Positions 12,001-25,155 are shown, numbered from the stretch's first letter. The stretch: DNA of 64,000 nucleotides from Trichinella spiralis (GCA_000181795.3 CM012955.1:6845523-6909522), one strand, 5' to 3'. Notes: generated by a model not told the origin, from the letters alone. Translations and numbers: made by a program.

Positions 12001-13145
12001 TTTACCCTAAAATCAGCAACAGTTGTTAGAAATGTCAAAATTGATTGAATAAACTTCTATTGTAGATATTCTTTTTCTCACTTGAAATGATATGCGAGAT
12101 TTTTCGAGTAGATAAGCTTCCATCTTTGCCCCGGATGCGTTCAATCGATCGTCGAAAAATATACGAGTAAATTTACCAAATCGAGAACTGTTATCATTTT
12201 GAACGGTTTTCGCATTTCCAAAAGCCTTGTAAAGAATGCAAAGCAAAAGAGCACAATGAAAGTATAAGAGATGAGAAATAAATTGGCAAAATTACCTCAA
12301 TTAATGAATTGCTAGCGATGATGAGTGAATCGATCGCGTGACGATGTGCGCAGGCTTGAGTTAAATATCTGAACACATGGTTGGCCGATACTGTTTTGCC
12401 GGCTCCACTTTCGCCGGAAATTATAATTGACTGATTCTGCTTTTGTTGATCCAATGACGAAAACGCTTCTTCAGCAATGCCAAATATGTGCGGATCGAGC
12501 TGACGAACATTCCCATTTCGGTACAGCTTATAAATTGACTTATCGTACAAGTCTACATCTTTGTACGGATTCACAGAAACCAACACAATTCCTAAATTAA
12601 AAAAATATTTTTTTAAATATACATATACTTTTTTCACTACTAAAACAACCAACATGGTTTGCATACCAAAGTAAGTGTAAATGCATTCTCTTTCGAAGCG
12701 ATTCTTCAAAGCGTAAAGTATATCTGGTTCTTGAATATAGCTCAGAGAGGTCAAATCATTACTGTCCATCAAAAATTCAGGATTGCGCAACAATGGCAAT
12801 TCACTTTTTTTAGAAAATTTCAATTTTACTTTCTAATCAAAAGAAAGCAGACAATAAAAAAACAAACAAACAAGGAATAAAATAAAATTCTCACTTTGTC
12901 ATTTTCCAATTGCAGGGTCAAAAAATGACCATCGTCAGCTGTTGAATTTTCAATAATATTCCCAGAAATCCAAATTTCTTTGTCATCCGCTATCCAAACA
13001 CTTGTCCCCTGTGCATCGTGTAATTATGCAACACGAACAACGATATTTTAAAAATTACAACAAACTTATTTAAATTTACTTTTGAATAGTTGGTCTGGAA
13101 AAACCGACTGTCGTCGAAATCGTTCTGCTTTTTTATTTTGGTCAT
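6062..13145 (-). CDS. Class V unconventional myosin with a very short stalk
   Basis: Actin-based motor for organelle and vesicle transport. Thirty phase-checked exons (first 13080-13145, 12895-13008, 12667-12832, 12296-12591; last 6856-7013, 6530-6695, 6062-6310) give about 1,373 residues. The N-terminal SH3-like region is at 20-60. The motor has the P-loop GESGAGKT (about 175-182), switch [11 protein letters not shown] (about 224-233), switch II LDIYGFEIF (about 450-458) and the actin-interface block [12 protein letters not shown]. About five IQ-type motifs lie at roughly 750-862. The tail ends in a DIL-type globular domain (about 960-1373, ending [16 protein letters not shown]), the cargo-binding hallmark of class V. 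Usual class V myosins are about 1,800 residues; here only about 100 residues separate the last IQ from the globular tail, without an obvious heptad pattern. The start (13145) is the first ATG of an exon phase-compatible with [13 protein letters not shown]; a short in-frame upstream extension exists. Confidence 0.92.
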
Positions 13146-14040
13146 TTTTTCAACATTTTCACACTTCAAAACAGAAAAAATTAAAATTATAAAAATCAAT
13201 TCAGCAAATTATTCCCTTCACCGTCAGTGGTGATAATGCAATTTTAAAACTGAATCACATGAATAACAATCGTTCGCACACTTTAAACTTCCTTCTACAA
13301 AAATTCAAATTCATCACAATTATGCAAACAAATTTGTGAATCTTCCCAATGACATGCAAATTTTTAATCACTCTACCTCTAAGGAGACAAACATTCGGCG
13401 CAAGTCTTATTCAATGGCTGAAAAGGGAATGCAATTATTCAAATTTACGCTATGGACACAAATGCACTTTGTCGCCTACGCCACGAACTACTGTGCAAAA
13501 CTGTTGTTATGAGTCGTGGGCAACGATAACCTGAAACTATATTTATAACTGCATTTCGCTTGGGTTTATTGTCATTACTGTTCTGGAATGTAGATTTAAC
13601 TCCACAACAGAACTGATATTATACCTTTTAAATGCAAAATATACGCTGCAGTTGGCCAAATGGAAGGAACTGAACTTCTCTTTAAATTCAACGCTCTTTC
13701 CTTGAATTAAACGGCTTGAATTGTCATTGTCTAGTTGATGATCGCCTCGCAGTTGAATGCAAGTGCATTTTCAGTGTTCCAATCATACCAGAAGCTAATT
13801 CTGTAGTATGCAAATTTTTACAAAAACTCAGTTAATCTTACGGAAAAGATCCCTTCGTTGACGACACAATTGTCAAATATTTGTTAATTAAGCAAGAAAA
13901 ATAAAGATTTGTAAAAAAAAATACTTTCCTTTTAATCACTGAAAAATATTTCAACTCAACAAACAGAATAATAAAAACAAAAACCTTTTTATTCATCACT
14001 GATATAAGGACAACAATAATTTTTGCTATCTTCAGAAGCG
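13146..14040. other. Non-coding gap, likely myosin V promoter
   Basis: Lies between the myosin V start and the OLA1 stop codon; both genes are on the minus strand. It therefore holds the myosin promoter and the OLA1 3' flank. A modestly GC-richer stretch around 13440-13530 could be regulatory. No protein-coding signal was seen. Confidence 0.4.
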
Positions 14041-16454
14041 TCATTTTTTCTTGCCTTGCAAACCTGCTCCAGCGTTAAATTTGAATAAAATAATATCTCC
14101 ATCTTCGACAACATAATTTCTGCCCTGTTGACGATACTTTCCTGCAGCCTAAAAATTAATCCGTTCAGCGTGACGACTAAAGAGAAAAGTAACAACAAAA
14201 GTTGAAAAAATTCAAGTGAATTTATCAAATTTAAAATATATTATTTAAAAAATTAAAAGCAATTTGAACAACTCCTATAATAAAATATTATTATTATTAT
14301 TATTAAATAGAACGAGAATATTTGTTTACTTTCGCAGCTGCTTCACTTCCTTCATTTTTGAAATCGTCAAATTTCATTACTTCTGCCATTATAAAACCCT
14401 TCTCAAAATCGGTATGAATTCTTCCCGCTGCCTGAGGAGCCTTCGTTCCTTTCTTAAACAATCCAAAATTCATACTTATTTGTAAAATTAAAAAAAAATC
14501 AGAAACAACAAAGCAACATCACCTGTATTGTCCACGCTTTCACTTCATCTTTTCCAGTTGTAAAAAAATATTCAAGCTGAAGCACTTTGTAGCCTGCATT
14601 AATAATTTTTTCCAACGCACTTCTGCATCCAACTTCCTCTGTATTCAAATTACTTAAAAATAAACAAATAAAATCTTCAAAAAATGACATGCTCTTTTAT
14701 TACTACAACATACTTCTCAGAGCAACGTTTTTTCAAATACTCCTCCCTTTCATCAACTGGTAGTTCATAAAGATGACTTTCCAACATGCAACTAAATGGA
14801 ATCATAACAGCGCCTGGATCTTGTTCATCAATTTGAGCTTTTATTCTAGGAAGCCTTTAAAAAACCAAATTAAATAAAACTAAATAACAATTCCACATTC
14901 ACATTATTATTATTAAAATCACCATTTATTTCTCTTCTGAATGTAATCTTGTTCAGACACATTAACCAAATATACTACTGGTTTCGCGGTCAGAAACAAA
15001 TGCTTATTTAATATATCAATCTGCAAAATAAAATGAAATAAAATAAAACATCCCTTTTTTTCTGAATCTTACCTGCTTGTCATTCCAGGTTTGAAAACGA
15101 ACATGACGGCAATCCTCTTTCAAACATTTCTGAACTAATTTTAATGTTTCCTGCAAAAAAAAATAAAATTTGAAATGAAAAAATTGGGAAACTTCCAAAG
15201 AAGAAGCAATAAACTCACAAATTCAAACATTTTGCTTTTATCATTCGCTCGAACGACAGTTTTTTCCATTTTCTCCAAAACCCCATCCACATACTGTATA
15301 TCTTTCAGTCGCAACTCATCAAAAATAATTTTCAAATCTCTAACAGGATTGACATCACCTTCGACATGAGTTACATCCTCTTCTTCAAATGCGCCTATAC
15401 AGACAGACATAAAACACTTGAATATAAAATGCTCAGTGTTCAACTGATCATGCACATCTTATTGCAAAAGCATGACCAATGCATATTTAACTTGTGAATC
15501 ATCAATTTCATATACAAAACAATATTCATAAATAATAAACAACTGATGATTCGTCTGAAAACTTTAAAATTCATGGTTAAAGGTGCATCACATCATTAAA
15601 TAAATAAATTTATTTATTTATACTAGTATATCATAATTTCTTGTAACTCAAAACAACAATTCCGTAAACTAATTTAAAAATAAAATAAGAAAAAAATGTC
15701 ATTCAATATACATGTGGATTCAAAATCAAAAATGTTCAACACTCACGGCACATCATAAACAAAGCATCACATGCACTGATATGTGAAAGAAATGCATTTC
15801 CCAATCCTTGTCCTTCGCTGGCACCTTTCACCAAGCCCGCAATATCAACTACGTTGAGATATGCTGGCACTTGACTGAAATTCAAAAAAAAATTAACCAA
15901 AATAATGTTCAGAAAATCGAAAATAGTAAGCAATTGTTCTATCAAAAATTACGCGACAAAAGCATCGAAACAAATCTCAAAATTCATTTCAAAAATAATT
16001 TCAATTGCATACCTGACAGGCTTGTAATAATCACACAAAAAATCAAATCGTTTATCTGGAACAGCAACACGACCTGAAAATTTCACAAATAGAAATGCAA
16101 ATTTACACCAACTCATTTACTTTCATTTGGATCAATGGTACAAAATGGATAATTCTCTGCTGGCACTTGATTTTTGGTCAAAACGTTGAAAAAAGTAGAT
16201 TTTCTAAAATATTTTCAAACTTTAATAAGACAGCAGCAATTAAATATATCATTGAAGCTACACAAATTTTGACACTATATTATGTTTTCTTTATACAACT
16301 TATATTTTATATACTTCATCATGCGTAAAACAAACAATAACGTGAACATTTACCCCACATTGGGCAATCCAACAATTCCAATCTTCAGATTTGATCCTAT
16401 TCGGCCAATAATTCGATTTGGAGCCTGGACGGATTCTTTTTGTTTCGGAGGCAT
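14041..16454 (-). CDS. OLA1: Obg-like ATPase 1 (YchF-type P-loop NTPase)
   Basis: Eleven phase-checked exons (16354-16454, 16121-16203, 16013-16073, 15747-15874, 15219-15394, 15073-15150, 14923-15020, 14714-14854, 14523-14652, 14330-14452, 14041-14148) encode about 408 residues; human OLA1 has 396. Walker A is GLPNVGKS (29-36), the G3 region reads [12 protein letters not shown], and the position of the GTPase NKxD motif is NVSE, the NxxE form that gives YchF/OLA1 its ATP preference. The C-terminal TGS domain is complete ([20 protein letters not shown], then [15 protein letters not shown]). Family members are cytosolic, bind ribosomes and take part in stress and translation control. The start MPPK matches the family start. 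This is a conserved single-copy type gene with nothing unusual. Confidence 0.96.
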
Positions 16455-18558
16455 CTTCGCTATCTACAAAAGCAATTGTTCCAGACATTCAAACAAAAAA
16501 AATTCAATTTTTAATCGTAAAATTGAAAAGAAAAATTAAAATCTTTATTCATTCCACTAACTGAATCCTTAGGCTTTTCACTAAAACTGATTCAAAAAGA
16601 AGTTCATCAAATCACTCATATTTAATAACACAGTTAATAGAAGCAAAATATAGCTATAAAAGCATAGTAAAAAAAATTATGCCAAAAACAGGAAGCGCAG
16701 CTACTGCACAGCAAAATAATTTCATTAATAGCACAAGCATATTCATACTGTAGAATGCATGTCAAAATAGAATACTGTAGTTTTTTTCAAAAATTATAAA
16801 AAATATGTAATATAAAAAATGAATATGTAAATTTTATCAGAAGGATCACTTGAAATTTAGTTAAATAAATTTATAAATTTTGAAAATTCTAAAAATAACC
16901 ATCCTGAAAACAACTACCATGCAATTGTACTAGTTATAATCATTCAGCAATATATTAGTTATTTGGAGAATCTGTACTTTTGCAAGAGTTTGAAGATGTT
17001 TGCAATGAGATACAACTATATTTTACAATTGATTGCACAGTCAATTTATTGAAGTTACTGTTTAACTTTCCTCCGAAGATGATAAAGCCTCTTCGTGGAT
17101 TTTCAATACTTGATAAATAGAGATTTCAATTCTCATCATCTCATCGCGTTTACTTCATAACACATGATCTGCAATTACAGTCTTTAAAGCTTGAACTGAA
17201 TGTAAGACTTTACATTATACTGAAATATGCCCCGTATTGCAAGGGATATTGGTAAACTCATTCTGTAAACTATACGTTTTCCTTACAGTAAATAAGTATA
17301 ACTTTATTTATTCTTATTTGATGTTACTTTTTTATATGATAAATGTAGTTTAAAATTAAATATGGCTATAAGTAAAATAATTTTTTCCGAAGAAATAAAA
17401 TTATGCTATGATGTGGACTTATATCTTTTTAATGTTTGCTTCGTCTTAATCAGATATGCTTAACGGAATCGATCATACCGATAATTGTATTATTATGTAA
17501 GGTGAATATTAATACATTTACTACCATTTTATTTAACATTTGCCGTCATGTAATTTGATTAAGTTTCACCTTAAAGTTTACAAAGAATTTTCTCCATTAG
17601 AAAACATCAAGAATATATCAATTTCTTTTAAATATGTACTGTATATAATCTATTTTCAAGAGCAACATGCAATAATTTCACCAGTTTGCAAATTTAAAAG
17701 ATATTTTTAAAATTAAAATGCACCATAAGTTTTAACTGTTCATGTGAAAAGAAAAATTGATTATTATATGGATATTGATTTGTTTCTATTAAACTAGCTG
17801 TGTAGTTGTTTTCAAGGAACATACTTTTTTTTTGTTGGGATACCATATCCTGTGCGACGTCATCATTGCAACGTCGATCCATTTGTCGTTAAGGTTGGTA
17901 CCTTCTTCAAGTAGCTACTTTTAGTGAGTTTTTTTACTATTCTTACGTATACATTTTGAGGGATGAAGCGGGATAGAAATTAATTGTATTATTTTTCTTT
18001 TTTGTGCGGTCAAAAATCAACTCAACAGATGACATTTCAGTGCCACTTATATTTACGAGAAGTGAAGTTTTTATTTGAAGGGTTAAATTTGTTAATTAAA
18101 TGGATATTGTTTGTATTTGTTATAATTTCATGACAAATTGTGTTTTATTACAAAATTCTGAATTATTGATAAGTCACATTCCAGTATGTAATTGTACGTA
18201 CTTAGAAACATAAGGATTCACGAAGAATGTTTTTCGCTGAAGAAACAAAAGAAATTTTATTACAAAAAGATTTTATCAAAAGTTAATTGGAAATATTGTA
18301 GAATTGAGCACGAACTGTACTACTGGGTAATATTTTTTTGTTTTACTTAGTTTCATTCAGTTGTTGAAGAAATCAATTTATGCTGATTAATATATTTCTC
18401 AGTTGATGTATCATGCCAGAATGTTTTAATTAAGTTGCATTTCTCTGTATGTTTATTGATTTATATGTACTTAAATATCAGTATTGTTTTTATTGAAATT
18501 TGTTGAGTATTTAAATAAAGTTCTATCTTGTTCAACAGATACTGGAACGTTGTTGAAG
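16455..18558. other. Non-coding gap between divergent genes
   Basis: Shared 5' region of OLA1 (minus) and the 410-aa gene (plus). Very AT-rich. A plausible 3' splice site (cttgttcaacag) at about 18527-18538 precedes the plus-strand gene, so the interval probably includes a 5'UTR intron or a trans-splice site. No coding content recognised. Confidence 0.4.
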
Positions 18559-19791
18559 ATGGATACTGAACCGATGCAAACAGATGGTGTTTCAGTTGAA
18601 ACTGACATTTCAAGAAGCGTAGAGAATTTAACAACACTTCAGCGTCATCTTATTACCCAAATAACATTATTTATTCAATTATTGGCCCAACTTATATATG
18701 CACACCGCAGGAAACCGACATCATTGAACACGATAAGAATTTTTTTGGCAAAGTTGGGCGTGTTGTATAAGAAGCTTCCTAGAGGTCCATTCAGATATTT
18801 CGCATTCCAGAATTTATCTGAAGCTTTGAAAATGGCGACCGACTCAGGTGACATTATGAAATTTAATTTTTTGACGCGGTTTGCTAATAGTACAGTTTGC
18901 CATTACCCTGCTGCACTGCCGTATGCTCGCATCTCGTCGGACAGAAACAAAATTTTTAACGATTCGCAGGATCTATTATTTTTGACTCTTGTGCGACATA
19001 TTCCTGATTTCAATGCTCTAGTCCACGTTATTTCAAATTGTTTCTTCCCGCACATGAATCGAAACAAAATTTTAAAACGTTACAGTGAACTGTTGTACAA
19101 GTGCAAATATGTAACATTTGGAGATGTGGATGCGGAAATAAATAGACAACTTTCAAGAATTCCTCTGGGCCCGCTTCCAGAGGGTGCTGTGAAACGTATT
19201 ATTGATTATCCGAACAAATTTCTTCCACTTGATTTTCTCGAATTGAAAATGCGAAACTTGATCGAACGAATATGTGGCGATGGCGCTGATGGCATTTTAA
19301 AAGCGGAAAAATTATTTGGATGCGAACTGACTTCTGATTTCCGTCTGGTATCTCGAGTGGTGGATCGTTCCCAAAACGCTTATACTTTAAGTGTGAGGAG
19401 ACGTCGTCTGACGTTGAGCATCATATACGATCTGGAATTTATTAACATCTGGGAAAAGTACATTACGAATTTTTCATCTGATCAAGCGATATTGTACGGT
19501 GCTGGGCGTGATGATAAAAACAATTTGTACAGCGTCTTGGTCACCGACCGTGGAATTGAATTACATTTATTAGTGAAGTCTGATCACGAGGAGATGTACG
19601 ATTGGCTTCTGAGACGCCTTTATCGGAAAAGACTTCGACCACTGATCACTGCATTTCCTAAAAGTTTCATCGTCCCATTCAACAATCCGTGTATTCATTT
19701 TGCAGAAAGATGTTTTCACAGCTACTTTCTGCCCCACGTTTGTGAAGAAATGAGCGCATTTAAAATTGAACATCATCTGGGTTCTTTTTGA
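18559..19791 (+). CDS. Unrecognised 410-residue protein in one exon
   Basis: Uninterrupted frame of 411 codons; the in-frame extension upstream to 18484 is probably intronic. I start at MDTEPMQTDG because a consensus acceptor (ttcaacag) ends about 20 nt before this ATG. The N-terminus is acidic and polar. Then comes a long helical, hydrophobic region (LITQITLFIQLLAQLIYAHR, about residues 35-54), a basic middle part, and a C-terminal half alternating hydrophobic and charged segments, rich in Arg and Leu. There is no signal peptide or clear transmembrane run. I recognise no domain; the length and composition look like a real, probably globular helical protein. It converges on the AP-1 mu gene with a 372-bp gap. 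Confidence 0.75.
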   Translation: MDTEPMQTDGVSVETDISRSVENLTTLQRHLITQITLFIQLLAQLIYAHRRKPTSLNTIRIFLAKLGVLYKKLPRGPFRYFAFQNLSEALKMATDSGDIMKFNFLTRFANSTVCHYPAALPYARISSDRNKIFNDSQDLLFLTLVRHIPDFNALVHVISNCFFPHMNRNKILKRYSELLYKCKYVTFGDVDAEINRQLSRIPLGPLPEGAVKRIIDYPNKFLPLDFLELKMRNLIERICGDGADGILKAEKLFGCELTSDFRLVSRVVDRSQNAYTLSVRRRRLTLSIIYDLEFINIWEKYITNFSSDQAILYGAGRDDKNNLYSVLVTDRGIELHLLVKSDHEEMYDWLLRRLYRKRLRPLITAFPKSFIVPFNNPCIHFAERCFHSYFLPHVCEEMSAFKIEHHLGSF

Positions 19792-20163
19792 ATTTGCAAT
19801 TTATTTTGCTGAATATCGTGTTTTCACATTTCTATTCCAATTATCAAATAAATAGTTCATTTGATTTCCACGCAAAGAGTATTTGTAATCAACTGGTAAT
19901 CTGGTGTAAAAAATTTTAAGCAAATCAGTGCAGTCAACAACTATATTATAAAACATGAATCCGTAGTTTACTAAATAAAAAAAATCATACTTCAAACAAA
20001 TCAACATGTATAAATAATAATGCGGTGTTTTATATATGTGAAGCACAGCAACCGATATGTAGCTTTTTTTATGCCAAATAATAAAATGCCATTATTGTAT
20101 AATGTATCCAAAGCAAATGTTACTGAATTGTATTTTTCAGTGCGATGCAGCAGCGTTCAGAAT
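19792..20163. other. Convergent intergenic gap
   Basis: AT-rich 3' flanks of the 410-aa gene (plus) and AP-1 mu (minus). Candidate poly(A) signals (aataaa type) occur on both strands, e.g. near 19848 and 20070. Nothing else seen. Confidence 0.4.
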
Positions 20164-23100
20164 TTAACCAATTCGAAGCTCATATTCGCCATTCTGAGTT
20201 ATGTAACGTACCCATGGCAATGCCTGGTATCCACTTTTTTCGATAATTTTCAAATATCTCACCTGAAATTGTTGAATAAGAAATTCGATACAAATAAAAA
20301 CGGTCAGAAAAGTAAGTTGAGTGTACTTGAATTCCAGATACGGTGAAGTATGGAATTTCAAATTTCACTTTTATAGGCGGTCGCCCTTCAGTCACTTCAC
20401 CTTCAACGCTGGGCAAACCGAAATGAGCTCTCATCAAATATTCCTTGCCGCCCTGAATTGGAAAAGGATCATTAATGGGAAGAGAAAAAAAAACTGAAAA
20501 CCTACTGGAAAAGCTTTAATGAACCAATGGAATGCTGATTGTTCAGGATAATATTTCACAGATCCTACGGAAGTTTTGAATTTTGGCGAGTCGGCATCAC
20601 TAGGAACAGGAATGATAATTTCGACATTGTTTGCAGTGCTTCGCCTTTTGAACTGACTTTTAGCCTATAAAAGAAAAAATGCATCAAATGCAAACAAACA
20701 ACATCCACACAACTGCTTACAAGTGAACCGTTACTATTACAACTTTTATTTAATTATTAAAGAGAAATAGGCAAGAAAAAAAAACATTTCTGCTTACAAT
20801 ATTAATAAGTTTAATAAGTGTAAAATGAACTCGACTGAATTGAATAATAAATAATAATTTTAGAAATTACTTTGATCATGTAATCAATACGACTGTGACG
20901 GTGTACATTGATGACAGATTCGATCCAAATCAAGGGCTTCACGTTTGTTGTCAATCGATACGACATCAGTTCAAATTCATCATCGGGCGGTATGAAAGAT
21001 ATTGTACGGTCATTTTCAAAACGAGAAAGACGAACGCACTGGTGAAATTTCACATCTTCCAATTCCACCGATTTCGTTCTACCTCCTTAAAAGGATATGA
21101 TAAACGAAACCGAATGAAAATTCATTTCTACACAACCGTCGCATGTCGACTTTATTTTTTTCAATTATAAAATATAATTTCATCATATCGAATGTTGGGC
21201 AATTTCATCAACTCACTTCCAGTACTTTCGAATAAAATTTTATCATTCAAACCAAGTCGTAATTCAGGCATCCCCGACAAAAAGACGCGCATTTTCACAC
21301 TACCGACAATTTCACTTCGAAGGACATTTCCACTGGCATTCGCCTGTTCATAAAACACATTTGCTGATATAATCAATGAACAATTTTCACCTCTTGATAA
21401 TATTTACCAATAAATTTACAGATTCAACAACGTCCAGAAATACTTCATTTTTCCTGTATTTTATTCCTTCCGTTCTCCAAGAAACTGCGTTAGTAACTGC
21501 CATCGGCGGCCGTGGCTGTACCTCCAGTTTATGGCCTTCTTGAGTTATATATCTGAATAAAACAAAAATTATTAATTAATACCGGAAAAAAATATCAAAT
21601 TAATAATCACTATTAAATGGAAAATCACATTGAACAATGCAAATCAAACGTATCAAAATAGTCGTGAATTCAAGCATTATTCAAACAGCAAATAACCTGG
21701 GTCAACATGGAAATTGTTTACTTACTCTTGCAAAATTTTCCCATCAGTCGTTTGAGGATAACCAAAGTCCATAAGTTCATCAAACAATTCATAAATAACA
21801 ACAAAATTATCACGTATTGATTCTTCTTCTAGTTCTTTAAAATACTCTGTAAACACCTGAAATTCGAATTACCATTAAGCAAACTAAAATTCACATGAAA
21901 AAAAGTCACTTACATCGATAATTTTATATAGAAAAGCAAAAACTAAAGCAGCGTTGCTGTTCTTTCGACACATGGCAACAACTAAAGTAAAATAAAAACA
22001 TATTCAACAATATATAATTATAAATATATATATATACATGAAATGCTAAATAATACAAAAAACTGTTCACATACTGTTACGTAAGATACATAATTAAATT
22101 GCATACGCAAAATTTTCACAATTATTACCATAACATTTCATCAGTTCACAAAATGAAAATCAAATTTTTTTCCGCTCCTGTACTTTTGAATCATTTTCAA
22201 AATCTACACCTAAACTCAGTAACATCTTTAGCAATAATAAAATTCAAATAAAATGGAAAAAAAATTCAACAATACGTCTTAGAAGAAAAGGCAAATAATA
22301 AGCATGCATGAATAGTGCAAATATTTAAAAATATTCATCAAATAACATGAAAAACATATGTTTAAAAAAACTCATCGCAGTAAAAAAATATTTTAACTTG
22401 AAAATCACATACCGTACATAATACACGTCAGTAATACATCAAGGTGTATTGTTAATCTGTCAATGAATGTGTTTCAGGTGAAATATTCAGTGAAATAATT
22501 TTCAATATGAAAATTGTATATTAGTGAGCATGAAATAACAAAAAAACGCTTTCAATTTCAAAATCAATTTGCACCATCATTACCTTTCATTCTTACATAT
22601 TAAATACATAAATAAAATTTTCATTAATTATTATATGTGTAAAAACAATTACCAAATGACAAAATACCGTTCTTCAGTTATGAAAACTTCTATGCAGTTA
22701 CATTACGTTGAAATGAAAATTACATTTTATGGTGCTTTTATTATATCTCACTAAAGTGGCAACAGTATTTTTATTATACACATATTGAACGTTTATCAAG
22801 GTAAATTAAACGGTTTCGTTGCTCATTTTAGTTCTATGAAATTCCTTATCAAAATGTTCTCATTTAAAAATCCAACTCATGAAAACGATTCTCTATTAAC
22901 GTACACTATAAGCAGATACAAATCGACTAAGAACAGGAAAAATGCATTTAAAATGAAAAAAACTTACGATACAAATTTGTATGCTTGACATAAATAAACG
23001 TCGCTTCCTGTTGGTAAAGAATTGGTGTAGCACAACCCTCTTCTTCTTTATCCATTAAAAGCGGCATAAATTTTTCTATTAAAGTCATGTCAACATCACC

Positions 23101-23166
23101 GCGGTAGTTACGACTGATGATCACTTTTCCTTTCAAATCAAGGAAGAACACAGCTGAACAAGACAT
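20164..23166 (-). CDS. AP1M1: AP-1 clathrin adaptor complex mu subunit
   Basis: Medium chain of the AP-1 adaptor, which selects YxxPhi cargo at the trans-Golgi and endosomes. Nine phase-checked exons (22968-23166, 21914-21981, 21726-21856, 21408-21552, 21217-21343, 20871-21085, 20506-20664, 20327-20452, 20164-20262) give 422 residues, essentially the length of metazoan AP-1 mu. The N-terminal longin domain begins [20 protein letters not shown], followed by NYRGDVDM. The mu-homology domain holds [20 protein letters not shown], the [20 protein letters not shown] block and the C-terminus [14 protein letters not shown]. The paralogue type is AP-1 rather than AP-2 because of the RGDVDM and KFHQCVRLS signatures. 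The first intron is about 1 kb, the others mostly shorter. It shares a 441-bp upstream region with the divergent NDUFAF1 gene. Confidence 0.96.
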
Positions 23167-23607
23167 AATTCTTTCCCGTTTGCCCCGTTAATGTGAGAGT
23201 TAGACAAACTGCATTACTAAAAAAGAATAATAAATTCTTATTTCCATAGCTCTAACAGCAAGCACATTATCAAATGCGCTATCCAAAACAGATGTCTTAA
23301 TTGACAAGGTAAAGGTAAGCAGTGACCTTAAAAGGACAATGACTATTCAAAAGTGAATCTTCAAAACATTTTTAAAGCATCAAAAGTATCACTCTTATAC
23401 ATCAAGCTAAAAATCTCTAAAAAAGCCAAATAAAATATCTCTCAATGATGCACGGCATTTGAAAGAAGAAGTATACAAGAAAATTGTCCACAGGGGCATA
23501 CTGTATTTAATCGTTCTTTTCTCTTTTGCATACTGTAATTTTTTTCTCCGCTGCAATTATCCAGCTGTAGCTTGTAAGAATTTTTTTCGCAAACGGCTGA
23601 TTCGAGG
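23167..23607. promoter_or_regulatory. Probable bidirectional promoter of AP-1 mu and NDUFAF1
   Basis: The two start codons face away from each other 441 bp apart, so both 5' control regions must lie here unless there are distant non-coding exons. The sequence is AT-rich, and I saw no TATA box I would defend. The role is inferred from gene arrangement only. Confidence 0.4.
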
Positions 23608-24922
23608 ATGTTTTTATATCAGAACAGCAGATTTTTATTATCTGGTATCTTTCGAGTGCATTTTTCATCAAAAGCAAGATTTTCTTCTTCACCGTATAAG
23701 GTAATGACCCATGTTATTATTTATTATTTTGCATCTAATACTGTTCATTGAATAGAATAACTGAAAATTGAAATTGACTTGTGTTAATTTGTATAATTTT
23801 GTGAATTTTGATATTGTTAATTGCGTACTAGTAAGTACAGGAGTGAACTAATTGTTTTTCAAGCAGTACAGTCCATGTGTTTTATACCGAATTTCAGTAC
23901 TGATTATCTAAATTATGTTGTGGTATAGCTGTTTGTTTTATGTTTGAAATTTAGCTGCATTCCGGCAGACCGTCGTCCAGTTTATGGATGCCTACGGAAA
24001 AAGGTTATGATTTCCAGGAGCCGGATGTTCCATTGAAAGAACTTTTCAAACAAGTGCCACAAGAATTGGCACGCCAAGCGAAACTGATTTCCAAGGAAAT
24101 CAAAGATTGGGCTTGGCCAGAGAAAACTATAATTGAGTCAACACCTTTTCATAATGAATTATATATTCAGTGGAAATTTGATTCGCAAGAAGTATTGGAC
24201 AGTTTTATAGTTACTTCAGATAGTGCACAAAATGTGGGATTCAGTCAAGCTACATGGACAATGAGCGATCAAGGAACTGCTATTTTTCAAGGTTCTTTAG
24301 ATACCCGAGTGCCTAAAGATGGTGAAATTCACAGAGCTGGGTTTACGGCTATAATTTCAAAATTTCTTATGGTAAGTTAATTTCAGTTATTGTTTATTTA
24401 AAAAAAAATATAATAATTGTTTTTTCTAATACAGAAGTCATTCAATCGCCACGAGGTTTACAAACACTGGTCACTGTTTACGCATCTTGTTTTGAAAATA
24501 CGAGGTGATGGTCGTACATATCTTCTAAATCTTAGTCAGCCAGGTTATTTTGATGTTCAAGCGCATGATATTTTTAATTATCCGCTTTATACACACGGCG
24601 GTCCATATTGGCAATATGAAAAGGTGCGTTAGTAATGATAATATTTTAGCGCAACGGCACATTTGATCTGCATTTCCAGATTCCATTTTCTAAATTCTAC
24701 CTTTCATCACACGCACGGATACAAGATCGTCAGCTTCCTGTTCTTGGATACAAAAGCAGAGCGTGGAAAGGAAATGGAATTAAAAGATTTGGTGTAACGT
24801 TGTGTGATCGAATGGACGGTCCGTTTCGATTAGAGATTGATTGGATTGGTGTTTGTTATGATGCTACACATTTTGAAGAATTTGCATATGAAATGTTTGA
24901 ATATCCATTTACAATAGATTGA
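23608..24922 (+). CDS. NDUFAF1: Complex I intermediate-associated protein 30 (CIA30)
   Basis: Mitochondrial assembly factor for respiratory complex I. Four phase-checked exons (23608-23700, 23955-24371, 24435-24623, 24680-24922) give 313 residues; human NDUFAF1 has 327. The first exon, joined by a good donor (AAG|gtaatg) and acceptor (aatttag|C), adds an N-terminus rich in Arg, Lys, Ser and aromatic residues without acidic ones (MFLYQNSRFLLSGIFRVHF, then SSKARFSSS), exactly what a mitochondrial targeting peptide should look like. The CIA30 domain is clear: KFDSQEVLDSFIVTSD, IRGDGRTYLLNLSQPGYFDV, YWQYEKIPFSKFYLSS and a closing LEIDWIGVCYD block. An alternative internal start at 23988 would lack the presequence. 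The HYLS1-like gene follows 234 nt downstream on the same strand. Confidence 0.9.
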
Positions 24923-25155
24923 TATCGTCTGCTTTTATTAAATATTTTTTGCATTATGTTTGTTTTCAATCGATCATGGGTTTTATCCAGAATTATATAT
25001 ATTTATGTATATATTGTTTTTTATATTTAAAATTATTGTTAGTCGTGATATTTTTGCCAAATTTTAGTACTTTGGACGTTAATTATATACACACATATAT
25101 ATATACATGTATATGTGTGCGTGTGTATGTATATATGGAAGTGGGAAAAGTGAGA

